From assembly GCF_030372065.1 (NCBI RefSeq), contig NZ_JAUDEA010000001.1:1-64000 (forward strand): a DNA stretch of 64,000 nt, written 5' to 3'. Positions 50,690 through 58,498 of this stretch are shown here, one piece after another. Every line of letters begins with the position of its first letter. The first letter of the stretch is position 1. A program made the translations under genes and the position numbers. This stretch comes from Thermophilibacter provencensis. Its GTDB lineage: Bacteria; Actinomycetota; Coriobacteriia; Coriobacteriales; Atopobiaceae. The notes under the pieces are model-generated. The model made no database searches. It was not told the DNA's origin and worked only from the letters and a program-made list of their open reading frames with translations.

Positions 50690-51058
50690 TTGGACATCAT
50701 CATCTCGAACTCGAGCGGCAAGCCCATCTACGAGCAGATCACGGACCAGATCAAGGCCGCGATCGTCAAGGGCGAGCTCGCCGAGGGCGAGCAGCTCCCC
50801 AGCATCAGGGCCCTCGCCAACAGCCTGCGCGTGAGCGCCATCACCACCAAGCGCGCCTACGCGGACCTGGAGGCAACGGGGCTCATCGAGACGGTGCAGG
50901 GCAAGGGCAGCTTCGTCGCCGGCGGAAACGCCGACCTCATCCGCGAGGAGCAGATGAGGGAGGTCGAGGGGCTTCTCGCCAAGGCCGTCGAGCGCGGGCG
51001 GGCCTGCGGCCTCACCGACGCCGAGCTCACCGAGATGCTCGCCCTCGTACTGGAATGA
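50690..51058 (+). CDS. GntR-family regulator, YtrA type
   Basis: 122 aa from a TTG at 50690 (SD GGAAGGA, seven-base spacing); the frame to 50600 is open but begins inside the promoter. Residues 4-75 are the winged helix (GKPIYEQITDQIKAAIVKGELAEGEQLPSIRALANSLRVSAITTKRAYADLEATGLIETVQGKGSFVAG). The short C-terminal helical dimer region without an effector domain marks the YtrA subfamily, which normally represses its own ABC transporter operon. Confidence 0.92.
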   Translation: MDIIISNSSGKPIYEQITDQIKAAIVKGELAEGEQLPSIRALANSLRVSAITTKRAYADLEATGLIETVQGKGSFVAGGNADLIREEQMREVEGLLAKAVERGRACGLTDAELTEMLALVLE

Positions 51059-51059
51059 T

Positions 51060-51083
51060 GTGCAGGGGGCCATCCCCTTGCAC
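51060..51083. repeat. Short hairpin directly after the YtrA stop codon
   Basis: GTGCAGGGG and CCCCTTGCAC pair around GCCAT, starting one base after the TGA. The GGGG-N5-CCCC centre resembles the GGGACTGTCCC family but with another loop. It separates the regulator from the ABC ATPase SD, so it may tune expression of the transporter genes. Confidence 0.6.
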
Positions 51084-51098
51084 GGGAAGGACGTCACC

Positions 51099-51986
51099 AT
51101 GAGCGCACTCATCGAGGCGAAGGGCCTCACCAAGCACTACGAGGGGTTCTCCCTCGAAAACGTCAACCTCGCCGTGGAGGAGGGCGAGGTCGTGGGATTC
51201 ATCGGCCAGAACGGCGCCGGCAAGTCAACCACCATCAAGGCCCTTCTCGGCCTCTTCCCCACCGACGGCGGCACCTCGAGCGTGCTCGGCGTTTCCAGCG
51301 AAGAGCTCTCTCGCGCGTCCGGCGCGGCAGTGAAGGAGCAGGTCGGCGTGGTCTTTGACGCGATCTCGCTCCCGGAGCACCTCAAGGTCGCCGACGTGGG
51401 ACGCATCTACGAGCGCACCTACGCCACCTGGGACGCGCACCGCTTCGAGCGTCTGACCGCAGATTTTGGTCTGGACGCCAAGAAGACGGTGAAGGAGCTC
51501 TCGCGCGGCATGGGCATGAAGCTCTCCCTGGCCTGCGCCCTCGCGCACGACCCGCAGGTCCTCATCCTCGACGAGGCCACGGCCGGCCTCGACCCGATGG
51601 CGCGCGACGAGGCGCTCGATCGCCTGCGCGACTTCGTGGCGCGCCCCGGCCGCGCGATCCTCATGAGCAGCCACATCACGAGCGACCTCGAGCGCATCGC
51701 CGACCGCATCGTCTGCATCGACGCCGGGCGCATCGTCTTCGACCTGCCCAAGGACGTCATAACCGACGAAATGGGAGTCGCGCGCTGCCGCGTGGCCGAC
51801 CTCGAGAAGATCGCGGACGCGGGCATCATCTCCGACGCCGAGCTGCGCTACCTGCGCCACGACTACGGCATCGACGTGCTCGTTCCCGACCGCTTTGCCT
51901 TTGCGGAGAGCTTCCCGGAGATCCCGGTCGACCGCATGACCATAGACGACTACATGACCCTCACCCTGAAGGGCGGCGTCCGATAA
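51099..51986 (+). CDS. ABC transporter ATP-binding protein (YtrB-like)
   Basis: 295 aa from the ATG at 51099 (SD GGGAAGGACGTCACC). Walker A is GFIGQNGAGKSTTIKALLGLF, followed by signature ELSRGMGMKLSLACALAHDPQ and Walker B VLILDEATAGLDPMA, then MSSHITSDLERIADR. The C-terminal extension is typical of export ATPases regulated by YtrA-type repressors, which respond to cell-wall antibiotics in Bacillus. The stop overlaps the permease start (TAATG). Confidence 0.94.
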   Translation: MSALIEAKGLTKHYEGFSLENVNLAVEEGEVVGFIGQNGAGKSTTIKALLGLFPTDGGTSSVLGVSSEELSRASGAAVKEQVGVVFDAISLPEHLKVADVGRIYERTYATWDAHRFERLTADFGLDAKKTVKELSRGMGMKLSLACALAHDPQVLILDEATAGLDPMARDEALDRLRDFVARPGRAILMSSHITSDLERIADRIVCIDAGRIVFDLPKDVITDEMGVARCRVADLEKIADAGIISDAELRYLRHDYGIDVLVPDRFAFAESFPEIPVDRMTIDDYMTLTLKGGVR

Positions 51987-52711
51987 TGAGGCGCGCGTTC
52001 CTCCTTGAGATGACGGTCTTTCGCGACTACGCACGGCAGCTCGTGGGCCTGGGGCTTCTCGTGAGTCTGTGCATCGGCCTTGGCATGCAGACGCCACTCG
52101 CAATGCCGGTGACGCTCACCTGCATGTTCTTCATGATGAGCGCGATGGGCCTGGCCGCCTACGACCAGCTCAACCACTGGGAGCTCTTCCGGCTGACGCT
52201 GCCGCTCTCCCGCCGCGACGTGGTGCTCGGCCGCTATGCCGCCATCGTGGCGTTTGGCCTGCTCGGCATGGTCGTGGGCCTCGTTGCGGCGCTCGCGGCG
52301 ACTGCCGTCGTCTCGGCGGTGGGCCTGCCCGGCGAAGTCGGCGAGGCGTTCGCCTTTGACCCGAACATGCTCTCCGTCATGGCTGTCGTCACCTGCTTCA
52401 CCCTGCTCATTGGCTCCGTGGTGGCGAGCATCGTGACGCCACTCTACTTCCGCTTGGGCCAGACGCGCGCCACGCAGATCCTGCCCACGGTGATCGTGCT
52501 TCTCTTCGTGGTGCCCGTGGTCATCCTCGGCAACAGCGGCATGCTGGACGGCGGCATCCCGGGCATGGAGCTCGTCTCCGCCGCGCTCGAGGCGCTCGAC
52601 ACGCCGGCCGGCATGGCCGTGGGCTGCGTGGTTCTTATCGCCCTGTCCGCCGTGGCGCTCGCGATCTCCGCCGCCGTCTCGCTCAAGCTCTACGAGAGGC
52701 GCGAGCTCTAG
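51986..52711 (+). CDS. ABC-2 type transporter permease
   Basis: 241 aa with six membrane helices (about 20-38, 48-62, 85-110, 128-150, 165-180, 205-228). Sequence RQLVGLGLLVSLCIGLGMQTPL and LPLSRRDVVLGRYAAIVAFG match ABC2_membrane_5-like permeases found with YtrA regulators. It forms the membrane partner of the preceding ATPase; the exported compound is unknown. Confidence 0.88.
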   Translation: MRRAFLLEMTVFRDYARQLVGLGLLVSLCIGLGMQTPLAMPVTLTCMFFMMSAMGLAAYDQLNHWELFRLTLPLSRRDVVLGRYAAIVAFGLLGMVVGLVAALAATAVVSAVGLPGEVGEAFAFDPNMLSVMAVVTCFTLLIGSVVASIVTPLYFRLGQTRATQILPTVIVLLFVVPVVILGNSGMLDGGIPGMELVSAALEALDTPAGMAVGCVVLIALSAVALAISAAVSLKLYERREL

Positions 52712-52835
52712 GGCTAGCGAGAAGAATAGATGCGTCCCCAAGGTACGGGCTTCGTAAGCATCGCCCTGGCTGCCCCCGGCGCGCCGTGGCGCGTCCTAGA
52801 CTGAGGGCGCTATCGCCAATTGGATTGGAACACGC

Positions 52836-53987
52836 ATGCCCTTCTCGCCAGCAGACATCCTGGAAACCGCACGCCCATGGATCGTCGCATGGGGCGTGCC
52901 CGTTGCCTACCTTGTCCTGTGCGTCGCAATGAACCGCGTGAGCAAACGGCTCGATCCGCCGATTCCTGGCGAGATTTCCGCAACCGCCGACGTCCCCGAG
53001 CTGCACCCGGTGCTGCTCGGCGCGCTGCGCTGCCACGAGGAGAGCGAGCTCTCCAACAAGGGCAACGCCTACGAAGTCGCCCTCGCAGCGGTCGTTCGCA
53101 TGCTGGGACACGGAGCCGCGACCTTCACGGCGCGCGGCCACGCAACGGGCGTTATTTCGACGTCCGACGAGGACGAGGACGCGGGGCCCATTGTCACAAA
53201 AAAGCGCCGCAGGGACCAATTCAACCTCAAGGAGAGGCTGATTCACTCCTACGGCGCTCACCTGCGCCTCGCGGTCGAGGCAGCTGGACTGAGCCGCTAC
53301 GACCTTGACGCGCTCGAGATTGTCATGCCACCGGACACCGTGAACGCGAACGTTGAGGAGCTCTGCAAGCACGCGAGAAACGCCGATCAGTACCCTCAGC
53401 TGGGCTGCTTCCTCAAGGGTTACGCAGACGACCTCTGCTCGGCGGGGCTCGCCCATAGACCAAACCCGCTCGTCTACCTTGTATTCAACCCTCTCGTCAG
53501 CATACTCGCCTGCCTCTGGTGCGTGTTCGGGCCGGCCGCCGCGCTCACCGACCCAAGCCCCGCACTCGCAGGTGTGTCGGTTGTCCTGATCGTTGCGGTC
53601 ATGATCTTTCGTGCATTCTTCGTTGACCTGGGGCTGAGGCTCACTCCGGCGGGCTGCCAGGTGCTCGCCCATGCGTCAGCGAACGTCAGCTGGGCCGCGA
53701 CGGCGCGCAACGGCGACGCGTCCTTGGTACGGGAGCTCGCTGACGAGCAAGTTGCCGACCTGCTTGCGGTCCTTCTCGCCATGGGTCGCCGAGACCTGGC
53801 AGGCGACCTGGCCGATCAGCTCGTTTACGTGAAGGGGGAGGGCGATCCGGACGCGCGCGGCACGTCCATGGCAGAGAGCTTCTGCGCGCGGCGGCGCTAC
53901 ATAGACGCCTCAACTATGAGGCAGGACCTCTCCCCTGTCGACCTGCTGATCAAACAGACTGACGATATGGTCGACAGCATGAGCTAG
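52836..53987 (+). CDS. Hypothetical membrane protein
   Basis: 383 aa; ATG after TTGGAACACGC, a weak SD. One membrane segment at about 15-33 and a helical pair at about 212-262 (LVYLVFNPLVSILACLWCVFG and AGVSVVLIVAVMIFRAFFVDL). The region ELHPVLLGALRCHEESELSNKGNAYEVALAAVVRML resembles the conserved start of the cytosolic part of DUF2207 proteins, but the match is weak. No enzyme motif is seen. Stands alone between the YtrA operon and the DUF364 gene. Confidence 0.6.
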   Translation: MPFSPADILETARPWIVAWGVPVAYLVLCVAMNRVSKRLDPPIPGEISATADVPELHPVLLGALRCHEESELSNKGNAYEVALAAVVRMLGHGAATFTARGHATGVISTSDEDEDAGPIVTKKRRRDQFNLKERLIHSYGAHLRLAVEAAGLSRYDLDALEIVMPPDTVNANVEELCKHARNADQYPQLGCFLKGYADDLCSAGLAHRPNPLVYLVFNPLVSILACLWCVFGPAAALTDPSPALAGVSVVLIVAVMIFRAFFVDLGLRLTPAGCQVLAHASANVSWAATARNGDASLVRELADEQVADLLAVLLAMGRRDLAGDLADQLVYVKGEGDPDARGTSMAESFCARRRYIDASTMRQDLSPVDLLIKQTDDMVDSMS

Positions 53988-53996
53988 GCCGTGGCG

Positions 53997-54794
53997 TCAG
54001 CGCGCGAGCGTCGCGCGGCCACGGGGCGTGGCGACGAGCACGTGCTCGAGGGCGCCGGAGCCGTGGAGCGGGGCGCCGCAGGTCACGACCTCGCGGGCCA
54101 GCGCCGCGTCGGCAACCACGCTGCCGGCGACGAGGTCCGCACCCGCCTCCAGCACCGGCGCGCAGATCGTGGCCGAGGGGCCCACGACGCAGGTGAGCGC
54201 GTCGCGCGCGAGCTCGAGCAGCCGGGGCATGGTCTTGTTGGCGAGCGTCATGCCCGTCATGACGACGAGGTCCGCGCCCGGAAGCAGGTACTCGCAGGCA
54301 GTGTCCGGCAGGTCCGTGTCCGCGCGGGCGGTGCGCTCCAGCACGGCAACGTCCGCGTGCTCCGCGATGGCCGCGAGGTGCGGGAAGTGGCCGACCACCA
54401 CCGTGCGGGGACGCGAGCCGTCGTTCTTCTCCGCCGCCACGCGCGCTGCGACCGGGACGAGAAACACAAACGGGTCCGTGCTCTCCGCATCCTTGATCAG
54501 GCCCAGCGCGTCCAGACGCTCGCGCTGGTTGTGCCAGGCGTTGAGCGCCGCGACGCCCACCGACGCCACCTCGAAGTCCCACGACTTTGCGCAGGCAGCA
54601 AGCTCGCGCAGCGGCCTGTCTGACCAGCCGCGCCCCATGCGCAGGCGCGCACCGCCGCGATGGAGCGCCGCCACGCCCGTCCCGCACTCGGCCTCGACAA
54701 GGCAGTGGTGAGCGCCCATGGCCACGTGCCGCACGAGGACGTCCTCAGGAATCTGGGCAATCATCTGATCGTAGAGCGACCACGCATCTGTCAT
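53997..54794 (-). CDS. DUF364 protein (DUF4213 N-terminal), metal-chelatase-like
   Basis: 265 aa from the ATG at 54794, where GGAGG has a five-base spacing (an ATG one codon earlier is possible). N-terminal DUF4213-like region (SLYDQMIAQIPEDVLVRHVAMGAHHCLVEAECGTGVA) and the DUF364 Rossmann part with VVVGHFPHLAAIAEHADVAVLER, AGADLVVMTGMTLANKTM and VVGPSATICAPVLEAGADLVAGSVV. The family is linked to heavy-metal or molybdenum handling by gene neighbourhood. Divergent from the THEP1 gene and near the FecCD-type transporter, which supports that link. Confidence 0.85.
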   Translation of the reverse strand: MTDAWSLYDQMIAQIPEDVLVRHVAMGAHHCLVEAECGTGVAALHRGGARLRMGRGWSDRPLRELAACAKSWDFEVASVGVAALNAWHNQRERLDALGLIKDAESTDPFVFLVPVAARVAAEKNDGSRPRTVVVGHFPHLAAIAEHADVAVLERTARADTDLPDTACEYLLPGADLVVMTGMTLANKTMPRLLELARDALTCVVGPSATICAPVLEAGADLVAGSVVADAALAREVVTCGAPLHGSGALEHVLVATPRGRATLAR

Positions 54795-54840
54795 CATTTC
54801 CTCCAGGTCTAGTTGTCGTGGTTTGGCGGTTGGAGACGAC

Positions 54841-55377
54841 ATGCTGTTCATTCTCACCGGAGACATCCGGACGGGCAAGACCACGTGGCTCGAGGCACGC
54901 GTTCGCGAGCTCGAGGCGGCGGGCGTGCCCGTGCGCGGCGCACTCGCGCCCGGCGTGTGGCGCGACGGCGAGAAGGTTGGGATCGAGAACGTGCTCTTGC
55001 CCACACGCGAGCGCGTTCTTCTTGCCACGCCGGTCAGGCATGGGTGCTCGGCCGGCCTAGGCTGGGAGTTTGACGCCACGGCGCTCGCGCGCGTGAACGA
55101 GCACCTGGCTGGACTGTCGTCTGACTCGGGGGGCGCTCCCGGCCTTCTCGTCATCGATGAGATTGGCCCCCTTGAGCTGCGGCGCGGCAGCGGTCTCACC
55201 GAGGGGCTCGCCCTTCTTGCTGCCGGGCCCACTCCCACCTGGCCGAACGCCCTCGTGGTCGTGCGCTCTTCGCTCGCCGAGGAGGCTGCCGCTCACCTGA
55301 GCCCCGCTTGGCACTCCGTCGAGCTCATCCGGCCGGATGAGGCCGGTGCGGAGCGCCTTCGAGGTGCCATTCTCTAG
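54841..55377 (+). CDS. THEP1-family nucleoside-triphosphatase
   Basis: 178 aa from the ATG at 54841 (SD GGAG, spacing five to six); a TTG at 54823 is less likely. P-loop ILTGDIRTGKTTWLEARV and Walker B-like LLVIDEIGPLELRRGSGL define the NTPase_1/THEP1 family, which hydrolyses NTPs in vitro. It is frequent beside molybdenum and metal-uptake genes in anaerobes. The role in the cell is not known. Confidence 0.88.
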   Translation: MLFILTGDIRTGKTTWLEARVRELEAAGVPVRGALAPGVWRDGEKVGIENVLLPTRERVLLATPVRHGCSAGLGWEFDATALARVNEHLAGLSSDSGGAPGLLVIDEIGPLELRRGSGLTEGLALLAAGPTPTWPNALVVVRSSLAEEAAAHLSPAWHSVELIRPDEAGAERLRGAIL

Positions 55378-55403
55378 AGCGGCTTGTCAGGCCCGCCTAA
55401 AAT

Positions 55404-55488
55404 TAACGGGCACAGGTCGACCTCAGAGAAACTGCCAACTGGGAAAACGAAGTCCCCGACAGCAAAATGAAGTCACCTGTGCCCGTTA
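55404..55488. repeat. 85-bp fold-back element
   Basis: Ends TAACGGGCACAGGT (55404-55417) and ACCTGTGCCCGTTA (55475-55488) pair perfectly over 14 bp, with AT-rich flanks AAAAT/TTTTT that extend the stem. The 57-nt interior holds CTCAGAGAAACTGCC but shows no ORF. It lies between the convergent THEP1 and substrate-binding protein genes and could also serve as a bidirectional terminator. Confidence 0.75.
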
Positions 55489-55508
55489 TTTTTGCCCCTC
55501 GCCGGATA

Positions 55509-56606
55509 CTACTCCCGCACGGCGCCGCGCATCAGGGCGTCGTACTCCTCGTCCGTGAGGTCGTGACCGTAGAAGAGCTGGTAGTACTCCCCCACCACGT
55601 CGCGCAGGTCGTCGTCAAAGCGGTCCGGGTAGCACAGGCGCGCGTACCACTGCAGGCCAATGATCTGGTTGACAGACGCCGGCATGGAGATCCAGTTGTA
55701 CGGCACGCTCGGCGCGCGGAAGTAGTTGCCGGACTTGATAGCCGTCATCTCCGCCCAGGCGGGATCGTCGCCAACGGTGTCATAAATCGAGTCGCCAACA
55801 AAGACGATGAGCTCGGGGTCCCAGAGCGCAATCTGCTCGAGACCGATCTCGTTGCCCTTGCCGCTGGACGACGGGTTGTCCACCACCACGACGTTCTCGG
55901 AGCACAGGTCAATGATGCCGGACTGGAAGCCGCCGCGCGCCATCGCGTTGGTGCCCGTGTCACCGAGCAGGTACGCCGCGCGCGGGCGCTCGTCCTCGGG
56001 GACCTCCGCCACGACGGACTCCACCTCGGCAACGGCGTCGCGGCAGTACTCCGCGAGCTCAGCGGCCTTCTCGGAATTCAGGATGTCCGCAAGCTGGTCG
56101 TAGAGGTCAGCGTAGCTGTGGAGGTCGGTCGAGTCGATGTGCACGCACGGGATGCCAATCTGGTCCTGCAGCGTGTCCAGCTCCTCGGTGAGCGAGTCCT
56201 TGGCCTCACCGATGTCGATGATCAGCTGCGGGTCCGCCGCGGCCACCGCCTCACGGTTGAAGTCGCCCTTGCCACCGTAAATCTGACCAAAGACGGGCAG
56301 GTCAGCCAGGTCCTCGCCCAGATAGGCAAGCTGCTCGTCCGTGAGCTCGCCGGAGAGGCCGACCATCTTCTCGGGCGCCACCGTGAGCAGCACCTGCTGC
56401 GCCACCGGCCCGGACGCCGCGATGCGCTCGACCTCGGCAGGGATCTCCACCTCGCGCCCGAGCGAATCCGTAACCACGCGCGTGGTCGCCTGCTCCTCCG
56501 CGGGCTGCTGCTCGGACTGCTGCGCGGCCGGCTCGCCGCCACACGCCCCAAGCGACACCGCCACCGCAAGCGCCGCAAGCGCCGACAAGAACGTTCTTCT
56601 CCTCAT
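55509..56606 (-). CDS. ABC transporter substrate-binding lipoprotein (FecCD-transporter type)
   Basis: 365 aa; its ATG overlaps the ATPase stop (ATGA). Lipobox SLGAC with Cys near 22, then a Gln/Glu-rich linker and a TroA/BtuF-like two-lobed fold (VVTDSLGREVEIPAEVERIAASGPVAQQVLLTVAPEKMVGLS). Such proteins bind chelated iron, cobalamin, or molybdate/tungstate. The operon begins with a YqeB-XdhC fusion behind a ModE-like operator, so molybdate or tungstate is the best guess. The three cognate genes are complete. Confidence 0.88.
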   Translation of the reverse strand: MRRRTFLSALAALAVAVSLGACGGEPAAQQSEQQPAEEQATTRVVTDSLGREVEIPAEVERIAASGPVAQQVLLTVAPEKMVGLSGELTDEQLAYLGEDLADLPVFGQIYGGKGDFNREAVAAADPQLIIDIGEAKDSLTEELDTLQDQIGIPCVHIDSTDLHSYADLYDQLADILNSEKAAELAEYCRDAVAEVESVVAEVPEDERPRAAYLLGDTGTNAMARGGFQSGIIDLCSENVVVVDNPSSSGKGNEIGLEQIALWDPELIVFVGDSIYDTVGDDPAWAEMTAIKSGNYFRAPSVPYNWISMPASVNQIIGLQWYARLCYPDRFDDDLRDVVGEYYQLFYGHDLTDEEYDALMRGAVRE

Positions 56607-57421
56607 CTCTTCCCCCTTCCCGATGTTACGAAGGGACTGTCCCCTCGTAACATTTCCGTAGGTACGCAGGCGCGCACCTTATCGTCATAAAGTGAGCTGA
56701 CCTCCACGGGCAGACCGTAGAGCTCGCTCAGGAGCGGCCCCGTGATGACGTCGGCCGGGGAGCCGCACGCGCGCACGCGCCCGTTGTCAAGCGCAAGAAC
56801 CGTATCCGCGTAGAGATACGCCAAGTCGGGCGCGTGCGTGGACGCGATCACCGAGAGCCCCTCGCTCGCCAGGCGACGCACCACCGCCATCACGCGCGCC
56901 GTGTTGCCAAAGTCAAGCGCGCTCGTGGGCTCGTCCATCACAATCGAGCGCGCGTTCTGCGCGATGGCGCGGGCGATAAGGACAAGCTGCCGCTCACCGC
57001 CCGAGACCTGCATGAAGCTTCGGTGCGCGAGGTGCGCCACGCCCACGCGCTCGAGCGCCTCCTCGGCGCGGGCACGGTCGGACGCGGCGGGCGCGCGCAG
57101 CGGCCCCAGGCGTGACGCCGCGCTCATGAGCACCACGTCGAGCACCTCGTAGTCAAAGACCTGTGCGTGGCTCTGGGGCACAAAGGCCATCTCGCGGGCG
57201 CGCTCGGCCACGGAGAGCTCGTCGAGCGGCCGGCCGTTCACGAGGATGGTCCCCGCGCGCGGGCGCTCGAGGCCCAGGATGCAGCGGAAGAGCGTGGTCT
57301 TGCCCACGCCGTTGGGCCCGAGCACGCACGCGAGCTCGCCGTCCGCAACGGAGAGGTCAACGCCTTCGAGAACCGCATGGTCGCCGTAGGAGAAGCTGAG
57401 GCCGGTAATTTCAAAGCTCAT
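56603..57421 (-). CDS. ABC transporter ATP-binding protein (FecE/MolC-like)
   Basis: 272 aa. Walker A LGPNGVGKTTLFRCILGL, Q-loop FVPQSHAQVFDYEVLDVVLM, signature QVSGGERQLVLIARAIAQ and Walker B SIVMDEPTSALDFG. The C-terminal residues MLRGDSPFVT are encoded by the palindromic element at 56623-56653, so the natural C-terminus has been replaced or extended. Start SD is weak; the 60-bp gap to the permease gene is flanked by a 17-bp direct repeat. Confidence 0.94.
   Translation of the reverse strand: MSFEITGLSFSYGDHAVLEGVDLSVADGELACVLGPNGVGKTTLFRCILGLERPRAGTILVNGRPLDELSVAERAREMAFVPQSHAQVFDYEVLDVVLMSAASRLGPLRAPAASDRARAEEALERVGVAHLAHRSFMQVSGGERQLVLIARAIAQNARSIVMDEPTSALDFGNTARVMAVVRRLASEGLSVIASTHAPDLAYLYADTVLALDNGRVRACGSPADVITGPLLSELYGLPVEVSSLYDDKVRACVPTEMLRGDSPFVTSGRGKR
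56623..56653. repeat. GGGACTGTCCC hairpin at the ATPase gene 3' end
   Basis: Centre T at 56638; 15-nt arms ATGTTACGAAGGGAC and GTCCCCTCGTAACAT with one mismatch. It codes for the last residues of the ATPase and lies 17 bp before the substrate-binding protein start on the minus strand. The arm sequence is the same as in the copy at 61850-61878. Confidence 0.9.
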
Positions 57422-57422
57422 G

Positions 57423-57498
57423 TCAGCCGCGCCCCCTCTCGCCCGCCGCGTGGCCGGAGCGCCAGGTTCTTCTCGCCCGCATCAGCCGCGCCCCCTCT
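57423..57498. repeat. 17-bp direct repeat flanking the permease-ATPase spacer
   Basis: TCAGCCGCGCCCCCTCT occurs at 57423-57439 and again at 57482-57498, offset by 59 bp. The second copy carries the permease stop; the first sits directly upstream of the ATPase start. The spacer contains one GTTCTTCTC motif. The pattern looks like a duplication or insertion that created the spacer. Confidence 0.7.
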
Positions 57499-58498
57499 TC
57501 ACGATGAGCCACAGGAAGAACGGCGCGCCCACCACGGACGTGAGGATGCCGATGGGAATCTCTGCCGTGAGCGCAAGGCGCGCGATGTCGTCCACCACCA
57601 GCAGAAACGTCGCGCCCGCGAGCATGCTGGCCGGCAGGAGGTGCCGGTAGTCGCTGCCCACGAGGCCACGCGCAAGGTGCGGCACCACGAGTCCCACCCA
57701 GCCGATGAGTCCCGAGACCGCCACGCTCGCAGCGGTCACAAGGGCCGAGAAGAGCACGGCCACGGCGCGCACGCGCGGGGCGTTGACGCCCATGGAGAGC
57801 GCCTCGTCGTCGGACATCGTGAGGACGTTGAGGTGCCAGCGCATGGCCATGAGGCCGGCAAGGCCAATCGCGATGGGCGCGGCCGCCAGCGCGAGGTCCG
57901 CCGCCTTGGCGCCGCTGAAGGAGCCGAGCAGCCAGAACGTGATGGCCTGCAGCTGGTTGGACGGGTCGGCGACAAGCTTGGTGTAAGAGACGCCGGCCTC
58001 AAAGAGCGACTTCACCATGATTCCGGCGAGCACCGTCACAAGGATGCGGTTGCCGCGCGCCCGCCCGCTCACCAGAAGGACGATGCCCACGGCAATGAGC
58101 GAGGTCACAAAGGCCGAGGTAGAAATCGCAAGCGAGCCCGCGCCGGCAAGGATGGCCACGCACGCGCCCAGCGCCGCGCCCTGAGAGGCGCCGAGAAAAT
58201 CCGGCGAGACGAGCGGGTTCTGGAAGATGCCCTGAAAGGCCGCGCCAGCCGCCGAGAGGCTCGCGCCCACGAGAATCACGAGTAGGATGCGCGGCAGGCG
58301 CACGTTGAAGAAGAGCGTCTCCTGCTGCGCGGAGAAGTCGCCGAGGCCGGGTGCCACGCGCGAGGCAAGCAGCTCGAGCGCGTCTGCCGGGCCGATGGGA
58401 TAGCGCCCCAGCGCCAAAGATACGAGCACGGCGGCAACCAGCAGCACGCCGAGAAGGGCGATGACGCGGCCGGAATGCCTGCGCAGGGCGGCGCTCAT
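57482..58498 (-). CDS. FecCD-family ABC transporter permease
   Basis: 338 aa, about nine to ten helices. Conserved regions: LGRYPIGPADALELL, FNVRLPRILLVILVGASLSAAGAAFQGIFQNPLVSPDFLGASQGAALGA, SLFEAGVSYTKLVADPSNQLQAITFWLLGSFSGAK and LIGWVGLVVPHLARGLVGSDYRHLLPASMLAGATFLLVVDDIAR. The ATG overlaps the YqeB-XdhC stop (ATGA), so the transporter is translated with the fusion protein. Confidence 0.95.
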   Translation of the reverse strand: MSAALRRHSGRVIALLGVLLVAAVLVSLALGRYPIGPADALELLASRVAPGLGDFSAQQETLFFNVRLPRILLVILVGASLSAAGAAFQGIFQNPLVSPDFLGASQGAALGACVAILAGAGSLAISTSAFVTSLIAVGIVLLVSGRARGNRILVTVLAGIMVKSLFEAGVSYTKLVADPSNQLQAITFWLLGSFSGAKAADLALAAAPIAIGLAGLMAMRWHLNVLTMSDDEALSMGVNAPRVRAVAVLFSALVTAASVAVSGLIGWVGLVVPHLARGLVGSDYRHLLPASMLAGATFLLVVDDIARLALTAEIPIGILTSVVGAPFFLWLIVKRGRG

